From Xestospongia bergquistia (taxonomy: Eukaryota; Porifera; Demospongiae; Haplosclerida; Petrosiidae), in the NCBI GenBank assembly GCA_963965975.1, contig OZ014418.1, positions 3,050,775-3,114,774 on the forward strand: DNA of 64,000 nucleotides. Direction: 5' to 3'. How positions within the stretch are numbered: the first letter of the stretch is position 1; each line of letters opens with the position of its first letter. A model generated the notes under the pieces. That model was not told the DNA's origin, made no database searches, and worked only from the letters and a program-made list of their open reading frames with translations. Shown here piece by piece: positions 12,201 to 25,400 of this stretch. The position numbers were made by a program, and so were the translations under genes.

Positions 12201-14599
12201 TCAATTATGAGAAATTAAGTGACAACTATTTACCTTTTCTAAAATTGAAGAACATCGAATTCTCAAGTATAAAGGGAGAGCTAAAGAAATCCTTAGAATC
12301 TCCTTATCTTGATGTTGTCATACATGATAGTCGTGGAGGTCCAGCTAACTGTTATGATGCCTCTGACCTGTTGCTATATCTTTATTTGTTCTCCAAGCAC
12401 CAGGCTAATTTTGGTCTGTTTAAAGATCCTGAGTTTTTGACACTGTTTCAGGCAATACTTCAAAAGGAGGCCTTACAACCTAATGGACTTAAACTATTAT
12501 CCAGTATCTGTTCCAATCATGAACATGCTCTTATTATTTGTACTAGTCATTCTGAGTTATTGTCAAAATTGGAGGAACTTTCTTTTTCTGGAAATGATCT
12601 AGTTAGTTCTGTTGCTGCTACTACTGCAGAAAAAATTTTGATCAATGCAAATGACACATCTCCTGGTATGTTTGTATTACATTACTTACATATAGACATC
12701 TACAACAACAAACCTGTATTATTTGTAATTATTCTAACCTTGTTGTCTTTTTTTATAGAATTATCCACAATTGAAGATAGTCTACGCTATCAGGATGACT
12801 TTTCATCACATTTAAGAGTCTGTATTAACAGTTTAAAAACCTATCTTTTAAAGGTCCAAACAAGAACAATGACTTCAGTTTATGACCTTGACTTACGAAT
12901 TCAAATAAGCTTCCTTGTCAGCTTGTTTCAAGTACTCACATTAATAGGTGAGGAACAACTTTCCATTGTTTTATCTCAGTGTGCTCAGGAGATGTCAGAG
13001 TTACTTGTTATAATTTGTGATTACACTCGTTGGATGTTTACTGGTAAGTCACACAGTAATAGTTATATAACTGGTAATATGATGGTATAATTGATATTAA
13101 GACTATGAGTTAAAGTGCTCTTCTCACCATATGATCTAAATTTAATATATCACATCATTTAATTTTTATGATAGTATATTATAAGGTTTTCTTTGTCTAG
13201 GTGTACTAAAGAACACTACTGAAGACCTGTTACCACTTCTTCCAACTCACACTTTTCCTCTTTTTCATGTCATTTTTCACGTACTCAGTAACTCAAGCTC
13301 TGAAGCTAGAAAACTTTTAATACAAAGCAATGTACTATGTCTCATTATGAGTGAAATAGAAGCATTAACATTTCTTCCAAAGCAACACAAGGTATAAGAA
13401 TTAAGATGGTGAGATGTAGGACTTATCTTATAGTCTATGGCAAAGATATCAAAAATTGGTTATTAACTTCGGAATATGTACTATTTCTTACTGTGTGAAA
13501 ATATAGTCAAAGAATTTTTTTGTAATTATTAAGTGAGTATCAAGTAAGCCTCTGTTATTTTTATACAATAATGTTATCAAACTGATATAAATGACATGTC
13601 ACAGCAATGGTTATAGCATTACCCTGCATAAACCAATGAGTGAGTCTCTAAATTTTTGGAAGAAATTATTATATATATGGAGGCAGTAAAATGTAGGAAT
13701 GACAATATCAGCATCCCATTGAAATGGAACTCAAGTAGATGTATTAAAATACAGTTTGTTATGATGTTAGATACTGGTTTACTAACATAGATTTTTGTAT
13801 TGACCTTCATTATTTTCATATGAATATTTTACAGAGCTTAGAACTAAGTCATTACTTTTATTCATTAAAAACCACTATTAAAGGCTACTAAATGTATATA
13901 TTTCATGTAAAATTGTAATTTTCTTTGTAATTATAATCTTTTTTAAGCCTTCTATTTTTATAATTATTATGAGGAAATAGAATATTAAGAAGATTGTGTT
14001 GTCACTACACAGACAGTGCTACACCTGATAACACATATGCTTTAGTATTAGTGATATCATTGAGAGAAATAGACTAATGTATTTTTTTGTGTATACTATT
14101 GTATAGTAATCGCGTGTAACATATTTTATCAAAGTCATTATGTGCATTTAACTTATAATTGTTTCCTACTTACTAAAATATAATACATTGACTACCCATT
14201 TAAACTCTATAGCCAACTTGGAGTGTCAAGCATGACTCATTGTGTTTCTAATATTAAGTTTTCCTAAAGATGATATTTTAATTTATTTTGTGTTATTAAT
14301 TATTGCATACAAAAATAGAATACAAATGCAAGTGAATATTATAGATATATAATTTATCTCGTAATGAGATTTTGCAGCCATACATTTTGAATGTATAACA
14401 TAGAGACCTTTTAGCAGATGTTTGAAGTATAGAATGTGTAAGTTTAAATGACTAGTTGTTCCATCTTCATGAACAGCATAGCAGCAGGTTTGTACTCAGA
14501 GTAACAGCAACACAGCGAGAGCCCTGTTCTTTTGTCCTTTAATTCTGTTCTAACCCACTCTGTCTAAATGACTCTTCAACAGACTTAGATACTTCAGTA

Positions 14600-14633
<34 letters not shown>

Positions 14634-17600
14634 AACAACCAACATTTATGACCTTTGGACAACATGTTTACAAATTCCCTCATTAGCAGGTTTATATATT
14701 ACATACAGAACTCTGGACTATGATATGCAACTACTAAAATTGCAATAATTCTTCTTACTCCCTATGTAACTATCATTAATACAAAATTAGGTAAATAGCC
14801 ACAAGTACACTTAGTTGTCTACTAATTTGTAGACAAGCAATGCTTTATAAGTTGTACAAATATTCAACATTATTCATGCAAGTATAAAAACTTTGTTAAA
14901 GAATTATTTTATTTATATATTTTAATCATTGATTTACAGATTGTTATTTTATTTCAGGGTATGTCTCCGTTAATGCTTATATGTTTTTCGATTTTAACTA
15001 ACTGTGCACTACAAGTCAAAGATACCAATTCAGACATTATTGATTATAATGTCATAAAACATTTTTGTGTCAGCGAACATTTCGACTTACGATTTCCAGC
15101 TAAAATTATGACATCATTTTCTCCCACCGCTACATCTCACACGAAACTAACTGAATTGTTAGAGTCTGAAGTGAAAACACTCATCAATGGACTCAGACAA
15201 CTTTGTAAAGGCACAAAAAAGTTGATGTTTCTCTCACCAATTGGCTCACACTTATCATTTAATGCGGAAGAAATGATTGTTATAATAATCAGCCTACTGT
15301 CATCAAACCCAACTAATTGTTCAACTTTTACCAAGAATGATGATTCGCTGTATGTCATGCTTGACCTGTTAACTACACTGCAATCATCTCTAGTACAAGA
15401 TAAAATTCATGAATTAGTTACAGTTATTTTAAGTCAAGTAACAGAAAAGGAATCAACTGTTATAATAGAATACCTCAAAGAATTAGCTGGTTCTTCACAT
15501 TGCATCACTGAACCACAAAAAAGTAAGGTCATTTCATGAACGAGACTTTATGTCTTTTATATAAAATACTGTTCTGTTAATTTGTAGAGCCAGAGATATC
15601 ACTGAAGACTGACTGTGAGTACTGGATGAGTTGTGTTCTCAATTCAATGAAAGTTGTAATGTCAATAGATAATAAAGACTTGGATCAGAATTTAGTTGAA
15701 CATCTTCAAGAATCACATTCCATTGACTTCGAATCTGTGACTTCAAGTGATAGCCTCTGTTATGACCTGAAGCAGCTTTTAAATGTAGCAACTATGACTG
15801 AAGAAGGCAAGATGACTTTTGGTTCACTCATCACTGAAATGCCATACTTTCTTGTTGTTTTATCAGCTTTTGTTGACATTTGTTTTTCAAGTAAGCAACT
15901 ATTTTTGGTTCTACTCATGCTATTTATTAAAGATAATGATATATACAGTATAGTTATTTAATAATTCTGACTTTAAGCAGTTTTTTTTAAATTTCAACAG
16001 AGCTTTTTGATAGTATCCACACTACTTATGAGAAAGTGTCAAAGGCAACCTTAGATGGTTTTAATATGCGGATTGCTATTGAGAAAGTGCCAACAGCAAC
16101 TTTGCTTCGTCTAGAAAGAATATTGCTACTACTCCAAGAAGTATGTCAAAGTTCTGATGACTTTTGTATGACTCTAGGAAGAACAGGATTTATACAAGGT
16201 CTTGATGACATTGTATATACTTTCTCTATACGTGACCTCTACGGTGGCTTACCACCGGTATGTATATAGTAAAATACACATATACATCAATTCTTAATGT
16301 ACCAAAATGACAATATATGTAATATGAATGCGATTATCCCTCACCGTTTGATGTGTAAGCATTATCTTGACAACGCATAAAAGCAACTTCAGAACATTAA
16401 GCATTAAACTTGTCAACAGATTGAATAAGTAGTTTCTATCAAGTTTTGCTACTTTTAATATTAACTTTTGAATTCAGAAAAAAACAGAGTATGCATGTTA
16501 TTCCTAACAATTACCTAGCATAGCTATAAAATAACTGCATGGAAAACCTATGTAGGAATCTTAAAAATATGTTTGTACAAGAGCTGTCAATTTCATTAGA
16601 CATAAAATATTTTCTATCTAACAGATAAATACCTAAACAAACCAAGTAATTTAAACCTTGTCCACTCAGAGACTGATGAGGATTAACAAGTGATTAATTT
16701 GTTCTCTATTAGGATTGCCTCTCCAAATGGTTCATATTTCCTTGTATATGCAAACTAAAATATATGAATATCCATTTTCTTCATATTGTTCTATATGTGA
16801 GAATTAAAAGCTACAAATAAAAATGGTGTCTACTACCACCTTATCTTCTTGTGTTTGAAGTCATTATCAATTGAAGTGAATGATCTCTAATAACTTTAAT
16901 AAAGTTAAAGGAAAACAGTTGAGAAACTTGTATTCTGTTCTCTTAGTCCTTTGATTGATCATTTTCACTTAACATTTCTCTTTTCCTCTTTAGTGTAGAA
17001 TAGCACTCTTAACAATAATAGTCATTACAAGTAGCTGGCTGTAGCTAACTATTTACAAGTGACTAATAGTACTACTACCACTTCACCACAATATTATTGA
17101 ACACGCTAACAAAAAAATCTGTTCAAGTCTTTACTTGAAATCAATGATAATCTTAAGAGGATGTTGTCATTAGCATGCAGATGAGTCCAACAAGATTAAA
17201 AAAAATGCCAATCTTTAAAATCTGGCAGCAGTAAGACAAGGAATGCCGTTTGAATGATAAAGTGGTTTATAGTGTGTTATTAACATTAAGCTTCTGCCAT
17301 ACAAGTATTGGTGGAACTTTTTTATCAAATACTAATTAAAGGGGCATCTTTTTCTATTCTAGAATATTTTTTCTGTAGCTGTTAGTGTACAGAAGCAAAT
17401 GCTATAGAATGCACCTTATCATTTTAAAACACATAGGAAATGACAGCACTGATCACATACACTGTATTGTCACTAGATGTTCTGATTTGTAACTTTCTAT
17501 CATAATGTACTTACCATTTACCTCAAAGATATTTTCTTTTGAACATGTTCATAAACATAATAACAATCATAACTAACCATACAATTGTAACACCTACACT

Positions 17601-20600
17601 TTTCATATTTTCTTATTGGTGTCTGTGAACTTTCTTTCTCTACTGCTTCAAGGCAACTTTCTAATAATTGATTTGTTCATTCTGTTAATTTTTGTCATAA
17701 TATATCCTTCATTCTGCTTGATTATGTACTATAAACCATTGTTTATGTTTCTTTTTTCTGTTTAAATCTCATGGTTATGTGATCGATCACTTCCACTGCT
17801 ATGTTTATTAGGCCTATTCTTGAATATATATATTTGTTATTTTGTAGCCTTCTTTTGTCTCTTTGAGGTCTTAGACTCACTCCTCATTTTTCCTTTAGAT
17901 GTAGTAACAAAGTTCTATTATTTTTTCTCTCTAGGTGCCGAAGCTTGATTCTCTGCCTATTTGTTGTTGTAAAACTAAACCTCATTTTTTCATCATAGTG
18001 TATTCATTTTGTAGTCAGCCTTTGTCATTATGATACTGAATGGTTTCTTGTATATAATAAATAAAATCCATAGGAATTTGTTCATTTTAATAACTTCTGG
18101 TCATATACAGAGTTAGTTTAGAACTCAAGAAAAGTAATACCAAAAATATTTTGCAAAATTAGCCCAAACCTGTAAGTGCTGAGAGATATCAAAGGGGTAC
18201 ACTCACATAGCAGCAAAAATGGCAGCGAGAGCTCACCACTTTTAAATATTTTTATTAGATTTTCCAAATAAAACTTTAACAAGTTGATAAACTAGTAAAT
18301 CACATGCAGAGCCTAGTATATTGATGTCATTATAACTTCCACCAGATAAAATACCTGTGCTTATTATTATTATTGGAAATAAATAATCTCTACAATTTTT
18401 CTCATTCTAGTTAATAGCAAGGTTAGCAGAGTTATGTCTGTCTATTATTGCTGTCTGTGCTGTTGTTGATGATTTCCAAGGATACCTTCTTCGCTTTATT
18501 AGTTTATCAAGCTATTGTAGTTTCTGTGAGCCTGGTACAAACATGTTAGTAAAATGTGCATTGAGTGGTGTCAATCAAGAGTCTGTATCTCCTGAAAAGC
18601 TAGAACTAACAGACGAGGAAACGGAGCTACTTTTTGGCCTTCTTACGTCAGCTATTGAAAATGAAGAAGGTGTCTCATACACTTGGCCAATATACACTTA
18701 TCTTTCAAGCTATTCTCTCTGTACCTTGTACAAGATTTGTAACAGACTTATTAGAAATCAATCTAATGCTAAAAAATTCCTTGAAAAGAATATTTTGGGG
18801 CTTCTAAGTTCGACCCTACAAATTCATCAAAATCTGTTTCTCTTGAAGGTGACCCTCCACTTTTTAGAAAGATTACTTCATTTACCTGAAGTTAGAGTAG
18901 AAGAAGTAAACAGAAAATATCCAGAACTAACTACTACTGTTCAGATGTATTGTGAAAGATTTCAAAAAGAGACATTCTTTTGTTTGCGAATGCTAGAAAT
19001 CGAATCACCAAACAATACTGGTAAGATCATTGCTTTACTATGTATTATTATTAACACAGTACTGTATCTGTAATATGTATTACCTGAAGTAGCATAGTGC
19101 AGTATATGAACACAGGAATTACTGCCTTAATAAAAATGTACCAACTTATACTTAATTGACATTAAGTGTTCTGTTACATTTTTTAGGTTATCCTGACTCT
19201 TTAGTGGAAGCTGCTGCACTGTTAAATGTTGGACAGTATGCTGATTGTATTCCACTGCTTCAGTCATTGCTCAAGCAAATAGAAGATTCTCAAACAAAGA
19301 ATCATATCTTGAAAATTTTAGGCGAAGTGTCATTTGCCAAATATAAGTTAAAACGTTTTTCAATCAAAGGAAACATGGAATATTTTAAGCTGTGTAGAGA
19401 TGACGCTAAACAAACTGTAAGCTGCCTTGGAATTGCTTTTGATGAAGGTCTTATTAAAGATGGACAGCATTTGTTATGTCAGCTAGATATTGCTATGATG
19501 GACTTGATTTTTAATGCAACAGATAAGCCACTTGTTCGTTGTCTTCTCTGTAGACAAAGATGTGCTAAAGGTGAAAAGATTATTCACAGTCATATCTGGC
19601 CTGAGTCATTACTTCGATTTTTTACTGACTCTTCTAAAACTCCAAAATCATTACAAATTTTTGATGCATCTTGGAGAAAATCTGGATCCTTACAAGGCCC
19701 ACGACAAATTGGTTTCTACATGCTTTGTAGAAAATGTGAGAACCTATTTAGCCAAAGTGAGAGTGCTTTTAAATCAAAGTTTTTCCAACAACTTCACAAC
19801 AACCCAGAACGTCCATCAGAGTCTACTTCTGAAGAGGTGATTATTGATTTGTCAGATGAAACTAACCCAGATTGGCTTTATTACTTCTGCATTAGTATTG
19901 TCTTTCGTGTCCTTGTGGTTGCTTCAAACGGTTTTATTTGCTTGTTTGGCAATTTCCAGCAACTGCATGATCTTTTTAGTAATTGTAGAAGAGTATTGTT
20001 AGAAAAGGACAAGAGTATTTTAAATAGAACTCCTTGCATCGCCTTGTTTTTTACACCTACACACTTTTTATCCGAATCAAATCCCTCCAATTCCTTTTTA
20101 AAGATTATTTTCTCACAAGCAATTGGTGATCTTCCAGATGTTAATCTACACAATGGTACTAGAATGCCAAATGGACAAGCTGATTATCTATTATGTAGTA
20201 TTGGAGATATAAATATAGTTGTTGGGATTAATGATTCCCATCTTAAATACATTTCATCTGAATGTTTAATAAAGCCAGGACAAAAGAGGTTTGTGATACC
20301 ATCAGCACTGAAAAGGTTTCTTTTGTTCCCAAAAGGTCTTCTCAAGGAGTTTGAAATTCTTGCTAGTTCACAGATTAGTAGAGCTCTTCATATTCCCAGT
20401 AGCCAGCTCTCTGGAACCAAAAGTCGTCCTTGGGCTACAGAGGAGTTTGCATTGTTTTCCCAGGCTTTGAGTCATAGTCTTCAGTCTCCACTTACATCTG
20501 TAGATGGCACAGTGTTCATTAATCTTTTGCCATTCCCACTTAATGAAGTTGAGGAGATAGAAAGTTTTAATGTAGCTGTTAGGTCCTCAAGTAAAATTAA

Positions 20601-21814
20601 AGTTATTTTGCATGATTTCGATATTGGAAGTCTGAATCATATTTTTATCATGTCTTGGGCAACATCCAATGAATTGTTTGACCTTTGCATCATTCTTAAC
20701 ATTAAAGCTAATAAGTATAATATATGGATGGGTTATCATCTGTCGCAAGATGATCTTTCTCTACAAGAACCTCTACAATTCAGTCAAGATAAAGCAGAGT
20801 TGTTTTTACAAATAGAGCATATCTTTCAAGTTAAGCAAAACTTAATAACAGATCCTAGCAATGCAATAGCAAGAGCTGGGTTTCATCAAGCAGAGCATTT
20901 CTTATTTTGGATTAAAGTTGGGTAAGTTTAGTTATGCTAGACTGTGTCATAAATTTCTGTATCCACCATAATCACTATAGTTTGTAATTAAATTATGAGT
21001 AGTTGACAAACATTTTATCAGTGCACACACATCAAGTACTGATTGCTAAATATGTACAAGTCATAGCCTATTAATTTGCCTTGACATCTGACATTACATT
21101 TCATAATATTTGTATTACATTAATTTAAACAGTTTCTGTAACATATCAAGCTATGATTATGACAGATCATTTTCTATGTTAGAATTTTAATATCAGCATG
21201 CACTCTTACAGTACTAGTTATGTATGACCATTGTATTGTATTTCACAACTTTACTGATGTTTTACTTTTACATGTGCAGAATTAATGCTCTCTGTGATGT
21301 CAAGTGTCAAGTACCATGCTCATATTGCTTAAATGTTTGCAGTGTGTGTTTTAAGGCAGAAACATGTGTTAGAGTTAACACAGATGAAAGTATTCTAGTT
21401 GCTTATGTCTGTAGTCAACAATGTGCTGAATATATATCATCTGACAATACAGGTGCCATTCAAATTTCAGAATCAATAGAGCAACTTCCCCGACAAAATA
21501 AGAGTAATCGTTGTATACTTTTTGCACGTACGAATGGAGTAATGTTTGGTTTTGAAAGAAGTAGATTCACTGTTTTTCTTTTTCACGATGCTAATATTAG
21601 TACTGAATATACAGTTCTCTGTCAGTGTCAAAGTGCCTACAAGCAGAAGATATTGCTTTTTAAAATTTCAACAGACTTTGAGATGTTACGTTCAGAAGGT
21701 GATGATGTTTGCAAACTAATGCAAGAACTGCAGGAATCAAAACTCTTGTCGACTCTGAAAGATTTATTTAAGAACAAACAAAATGGATGTACAGTTAAAG
21801 AAGGAGATCAGTAG
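9279..21814 (+). CDS. Large helical-repeat protein with C-terminal HNH-type zinc module (family B, complete)
   Basis: Function is not recognised. Exons: 9279-9573, 10955-11127, 12023-12665, 12759-13043, 13201-13391, 14958-15522, 15588-15890, 16001-16257, 18411-19020, 19187-20921, 21280-21814; all GT..AG, all phases compatible, 5,592 nt, 1,863 residues. Exons 1-9 (about residues 1-1107) are Leu-rich and helical, like an armadillo/HEAT solenoid. Exon 10 carries a treble-clef-like set: C1226-x2-C1229, H1243 with P1246 (SHIWPESLLRFF), and C1288-x2-C1291 (LCRKCENLFSQSE), followed by DWLYYFCISIVFRVL. This resembles an HNH-type module common in uncharacterised bacterial proteins. Exon 11 is Cys-rich (Cys-x2-Cys ... 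Cys-x3-Cys) and could bind zinc. No signal peptide or membrane segment is evident. The start ATG is the first in-frame one and is conserved in the second copy. Nuclease activity is only inferred. Confidence 0.85.
11397..11636. mobile_element. MITE, ~240 bp, TGTGACCTG termini, TA target site
   Basis: It begins TGTGACCTGATTTGCAAAAA and ends with the inverted form (TTTTTGCAAATCAGCTCACA). It sits in intron 2 of the complete family B gene. The matching intron of the truncated copy has the empty site ('aaaacatatggcaacc'), and TA flanks both ends here, so it inserted after the duplication. The TA target suggests a Tc1/mariner-type parent. A related copy is at 25768-26008. Confidence 0.8.
13392..14957. 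other. Intron 5 of the complete family B gene; repeat and (AT)n tract inside
   Basis: No coding sequence. It contains the repeat at 14500-14598 and a TA run at about 14599-14633. Confidence 0.6.
14500..14633. repeat. Dispersed repeat with adjoining (TA)n tract
   Basis: The segment from 'agtaacagcaacacagcgag' to 'cttagatacttcag' matches, in inverted orientation, the left arm of the palindrome at 32395-32534. Both copies end in 'gaagtat' or its complement next to a TA microsatellite. In the truncated family B copy the corresponding position ('cttagcagcaggtttataaag', about 51775) lacks it. Confidence 0.75.
16258..18410. other. Intron 8 of the complete family B gene (2.15 kb), nothing recognised
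   Basis: AT-rich, no open frame of note. The homology with the truncated copy ends inside this intron, near 16850, which marks the 3' limit of the shared duplication. Confidence 0.6.
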
Positions 21815-21826
21815 CAATTTAAACCA

Positions 21827-21832
21827 AATAAA
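21827..21832 (+). promoter_or_regulatory. AATAAA polyadenylation signal
   Basis: AATAAA lies 13 nt after the stop codon of the complete family B gene. It is the only close match, so the 3' UTR is probably very short. Confidence 0.6.
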
Positions 21833-22047
21833 AAAAATTCCATGCACATGCTATGTCCAGGAAAATGTTTCTGGATATTTTTAGGACCAGTTGTTTATAT
21901 ATAATAGCATGTACATATTGCTTGTTATTTGTTTATTTCACACAGTTTGTTGTACTTAGTATTCTAATGATTACTGTACTGATCTTATTTTGTTATGTTA
22001 TGATATACTGGCAATATCTGTGACATTTTCATTTACTGTTACTATAA

Positions 22048-22517
22048 CCAGAGGGGTAGTAATGGAGTTTAAGTTGGGGGGACTGATCTTATAATTTAGT
22101 TGTGTTATATTATTAAACATCAAAAATGACTCAAAAAATTAATTCGGGTGTCATAAAGGAAACAAACTCTAGCTATTTCTAATAAGTTTATGTTATCAGT
22201 ACAGTCCTTATGTGTATGTAACAGCATGACATAGTTTAGTTGTCCTTGGGTCATTAGTACTTTGTAGATAATTTTTTAGTCGGCGTAAGGTACATCCCAT
22301 GCATTAAATACTTTTGTTATAGCAATTAATTTTACAGAAGGTAACATGACCACACAATAATGTGGTGATTGATTGTTGATGTACACAAATTAACACGATA
22401 ACCACTTCAGTCAAGAGGTTATTGTGTACATAGTCTTGAGTCAAATCAGGGGGGCCTAGCCCCTTGATTTGAAATTGGGGGCTTCAGCCCCCCCTGCCCC
22501 CCTTTCCTACCTCTATG
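22048..22517. mobile_element. hAT-type MITE, 470 bp, unit 1
   Basis: Termini are CAGAGGGGTAG at the left and CTACCTCTATG at the right, imperfect inverted repeats beginning with CA, as in hAT elements. The 8-bp sequence ACTATAAC directly flanks both ends (22040-22047 and 22518-22525), the usual hAT target duplication. The interior near the right end has a run of G/C with inverted 'ggggggc' and 'gccccccc' stretches. No coding capacity. Confidence 0.82.
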
Positions 22518-22547
22518 ACTATAACTATTACAGGTAAAATACAGAAA

Positions 22548-23125
22548 AGATTTATTTAAAGTTAAATAAAATACTAAAGATACAAACAAAATTGATATAA
22601 AGTGAAGCAAATGAAATAGTATGTTCAATGTGTAACAAACTATACTTGTATATATTAACGTGTTTGCAATGTCAACTGATATGATCTGACTTATACATGT
22701 ATTGATATATCTTACTATCATGGATCAGTAACATTCATTTTATCACTCAATGATAACATTATATTTGTATGATTTCTGGTAGTTCTCCTGAGACATTGAA
22801 GGATAATTTTATTCTCTTTTGGGCTGATCTCCATTTGAGCACAACAGTGAGAATACTTTTTAAAGGTTCCATCAGGACATTCGATATTGTAATAAGAAAA
22901 GAGTTGTAGTGCTGTTCATAATCACCTATAATACAATTTTCAGGAAAAAGTCTTACACTTGAAACAGTCAGTCAGTGCAGCTACAAACTTATCTCATTTT
23001 GCCCTGTACATTCCTAAATCTAGAAACTGTTAAAATGAATACAGAGAAAAGTATAAATAATAGAAAAGCAAGGTTTATCTTCTTTTCAGCTGTATTTAGT
23101 TTGCTTTGATGATGGAAAGACAGAA
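22548..23125 (-). pseudogene. Decayed receptor exon 9 and 3' flank, antisense, unit 1
   Basis: The minus strand aligns with receptor exon 9 from its acceptor (about 23125) through the TM6-TM7 region to the 'gatccatgatag' stop context (about 22730) and on into the receptor 3' flank (to 22548). A 5-nt deletion early in the exon and an in-frame TGA in the middle break it. It is an older, inverted copy of the same gene family; other exons are not recognisable further along. Confidence 0.8.
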
Positions 23126-23473
23126 TTGAACTGAAAAATGTTACGAGTTATTAGACACAACAACAAAGAGACTAGCACTGTATCTTGTTTTGTTACAATA
23201 TAAAGCTAATAAAGACCAATCAGGTCAAAGTAATTATACACTACTATATACACAGCACTCAAACTTGTTCCCATAGCTGTCACCTGTTTACAATCATTGT
23301 AGTTGTACTGTATGTGTACATACAATTTATACAATCTTTTTTAGTTACATTAGAAAGCCTGGTGCAAGCATTGACATTTTACTTTTAAATTAAGAGTGAC
23401 AGCCTAGTTAATATAATTTCATGGAGCAGTTTTATACATATCTGTTATTGCTTTATTATAGGTGCATAACCTC

Positions 23474-23487
23474 TACTTTATTATATA

Positions 23488-23563
<76 letters not shown>
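23474..23563. repeat. (AT)n microsatellite
   Basis: A nearly uninterrupted AT dinucleotide tract of about 90 bp. The corresponding place in unit 2 carries (AT)n tracts interrupted by the long palindrome. Confidence 0.95.
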
Positions 23564-25270
23564 ATTATATTATATAAATGCATTTAATGTGCAAAGCTCT
23601 TCCCAATCTCAAGTTATATAAATACATCCTTATTGTTTTATGTGGTCATAGAATACCAATATACATGATATTTCTAAAGTATATAAAATGACATAAGAAG
23701 TTTCCTAGCTACTAATACAGCTATATATAGCAGAGCAACTCTGCCAAGTACATGAGCTCTTTGGGCTCAAGAGTCTAATCTTTAAAACATGTTCAAACTT
23801 TTGGTAATGTTCTTGTATTTTAGTGCTATAATATTGTATATAGCATTGAGTTTATTTTAACGAGTAGTAACCTATTTATACAAGTGATATATGAGATACC
23901 ATTTAGACACTTATGTAATAAACATGTATGAGTCACGTAAGATGTAGATATACCAAATCCTTTCATGTACAACTCTGTTGTGAGTAGCATAAGATTTCAT
24001 ACAAATATACCTCTTGGGAATCCCTTATCATATATATGAAGTGTGAAACTTTCTGTGAGTCAGTCATGTGTACATGTGTACAACAAATCCATTATGACCC
24101 TAATATCCTATACAATAACACTTGTAACAGCACAAATCTATTATGACCCTAATACACGACCTAGTATTGTGACATGTACCTTGTTATAACCCTAATACAA
24201 CCATGTCCTCCAACAAGCACCTTGTTATGACCTAACTACAACAAAATTGTGTAACTAAATATGTTAACACCCCCTCTTGACTGTTGTAATACTAAGACAT
24301 GATTGAGTTTTGTTTAGTAATACTTCCTTTACTGTCTTATTTTGCCATCCTTTAAAATTTTCAACATGGTACTTCAATGACCTTTTTTAGTAATAGCCCC
24401 TCTGTTCTCTCTTGTGTTACCATGTCTTGAATGTGTTACTATTATTGTGACTGTTATGACAAAGGTCTTTAGTAGAATTTTGTTTGACTCTGCTATTATT
24501 TATTTATTGTTTTCATATGAAAGTAACTTCAATATTTTATTTTGTGTGATATTATTTTCTGCAAAATGAACCAATTAATATGTACTTAATGTGATATTAT
24601 GATTTAACACAAATGAACTGGCTATTATAATGTTCAAGTGCATATAAAGCTATGTCATGAATGACCACTCTTAATAAAAGATTTTAAAGTTTGTAAAATT
24701 ATAAAATATCCATTTATATGAACCAAATATAATAAGGATATAGAAGAACCATTTATAATGCATAATATAATTCCAAAGAAATTGAGACAGAGTAATTAAA
24801 ATCAAAACATTTATTTCATCATTACAAATTGAACAATATATAATAAATCCTTTCTGATTTAATTAAAGTTTATTAATATTATGATATGCCATAGAAATAA
24901 GAAACCTAAAAAAGACATCAGCAAATAATCATTGATACAGTCACAATGATGAGAATATGTACATGATGGTTCTGACTCAGATAAAAATTAGAGAAGTTAT
25001 GAAAGTACGTACATTTATTAACCTGACAATTTTAAAGACAATATTTGATAATATGCAACTTATAACAGACAAACCAAAAAGTATTATAATTATGAAAATA
25101 TATTAGATCTTAAGTTTTGAATTGTATGGTTTCATAAACAAACAATTAAAACAACTCATCAATATTTATTTAAATGGTTTGTATTTTTTGTTAACTTTGC
25201 TTATGTAGAGTGAATTAAAGTGCAATTATGAACTCATTCAAACATACTAAAAAACCAAAACTATGCTAAT
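23564..25270. other. Non-coding region upstream of receptor copy 2
   Basis: No gene seen. A run of 'cctaata'-containing short repeats lies at about 24095-24200 ('tatgaccctaata' three times). The segment near 24475-24600 has a relative at 38780-38900 inside the long inverted-repeat element. Confidence 0.5.
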
Positions 25271-25273
25271 TAA

Positions 25274-25280
25274 TATAAGG
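25274..25280 (+). promoter_or_regulatory. Possible TATA box of receptor copy 2
   Basis: TATAAGG lies in the block 'aatataaggcggagcttta', about 125 nt before the start codon. The block is conserved in unit 2 (33640-33646). It is only a candidate; no transcript start is known. Confidence 0.35.
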
Positions 25281-25400
25281 CGGAGCTTTAAAATAACTAG
25301 CTTCTCGTGAACACTTCAACTCCGTATACTTTATGTCAATAAAGACATCTATATATCTTTACAACCTTAAGCGATCTAAAACTATCTTTTGCTAATAAAG

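Larger units (their letters stand above)
8905..16850 (+). repeat. Segmental duplication, copy 1 (pairs with 46134-54130)
   Basis: Homology with the 46.1-54.1 kb segment starts upstream of the family B start codon, near 'caagttcattgtctg', and runs through exons 1-8 and their introns into intron 8. Intron sequence is recognisably shared but much more diverged than the exons, and carries copy-specific insertions. Confidence 0.85.

Noticed and set aside
15137..15358. 73-codon minus-strand frame in family B exon 6
   Set aside because: Antisense shadow of a coding exon; not conserved in the paralogue.
19514..20153. Frames of 108 (+) and 90 (-) codons in family B exon 10
   Set aside because: Shadows of the 577-codon coding exon, which carries the conserved Cys/His motifs.
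22446..22721. 91-codon minus-strand frame
   Set aside because: It runs over the end of the hAT-type MITE and the decayed antisense exon; no conserved protein.
24095..24200. Possible CRISPR-like array ('tatgaccctaata' repeats)
   Set aside because: Only three short, irregularly spaced units in a eukaryotic genome; a degenerate tandem repeat.
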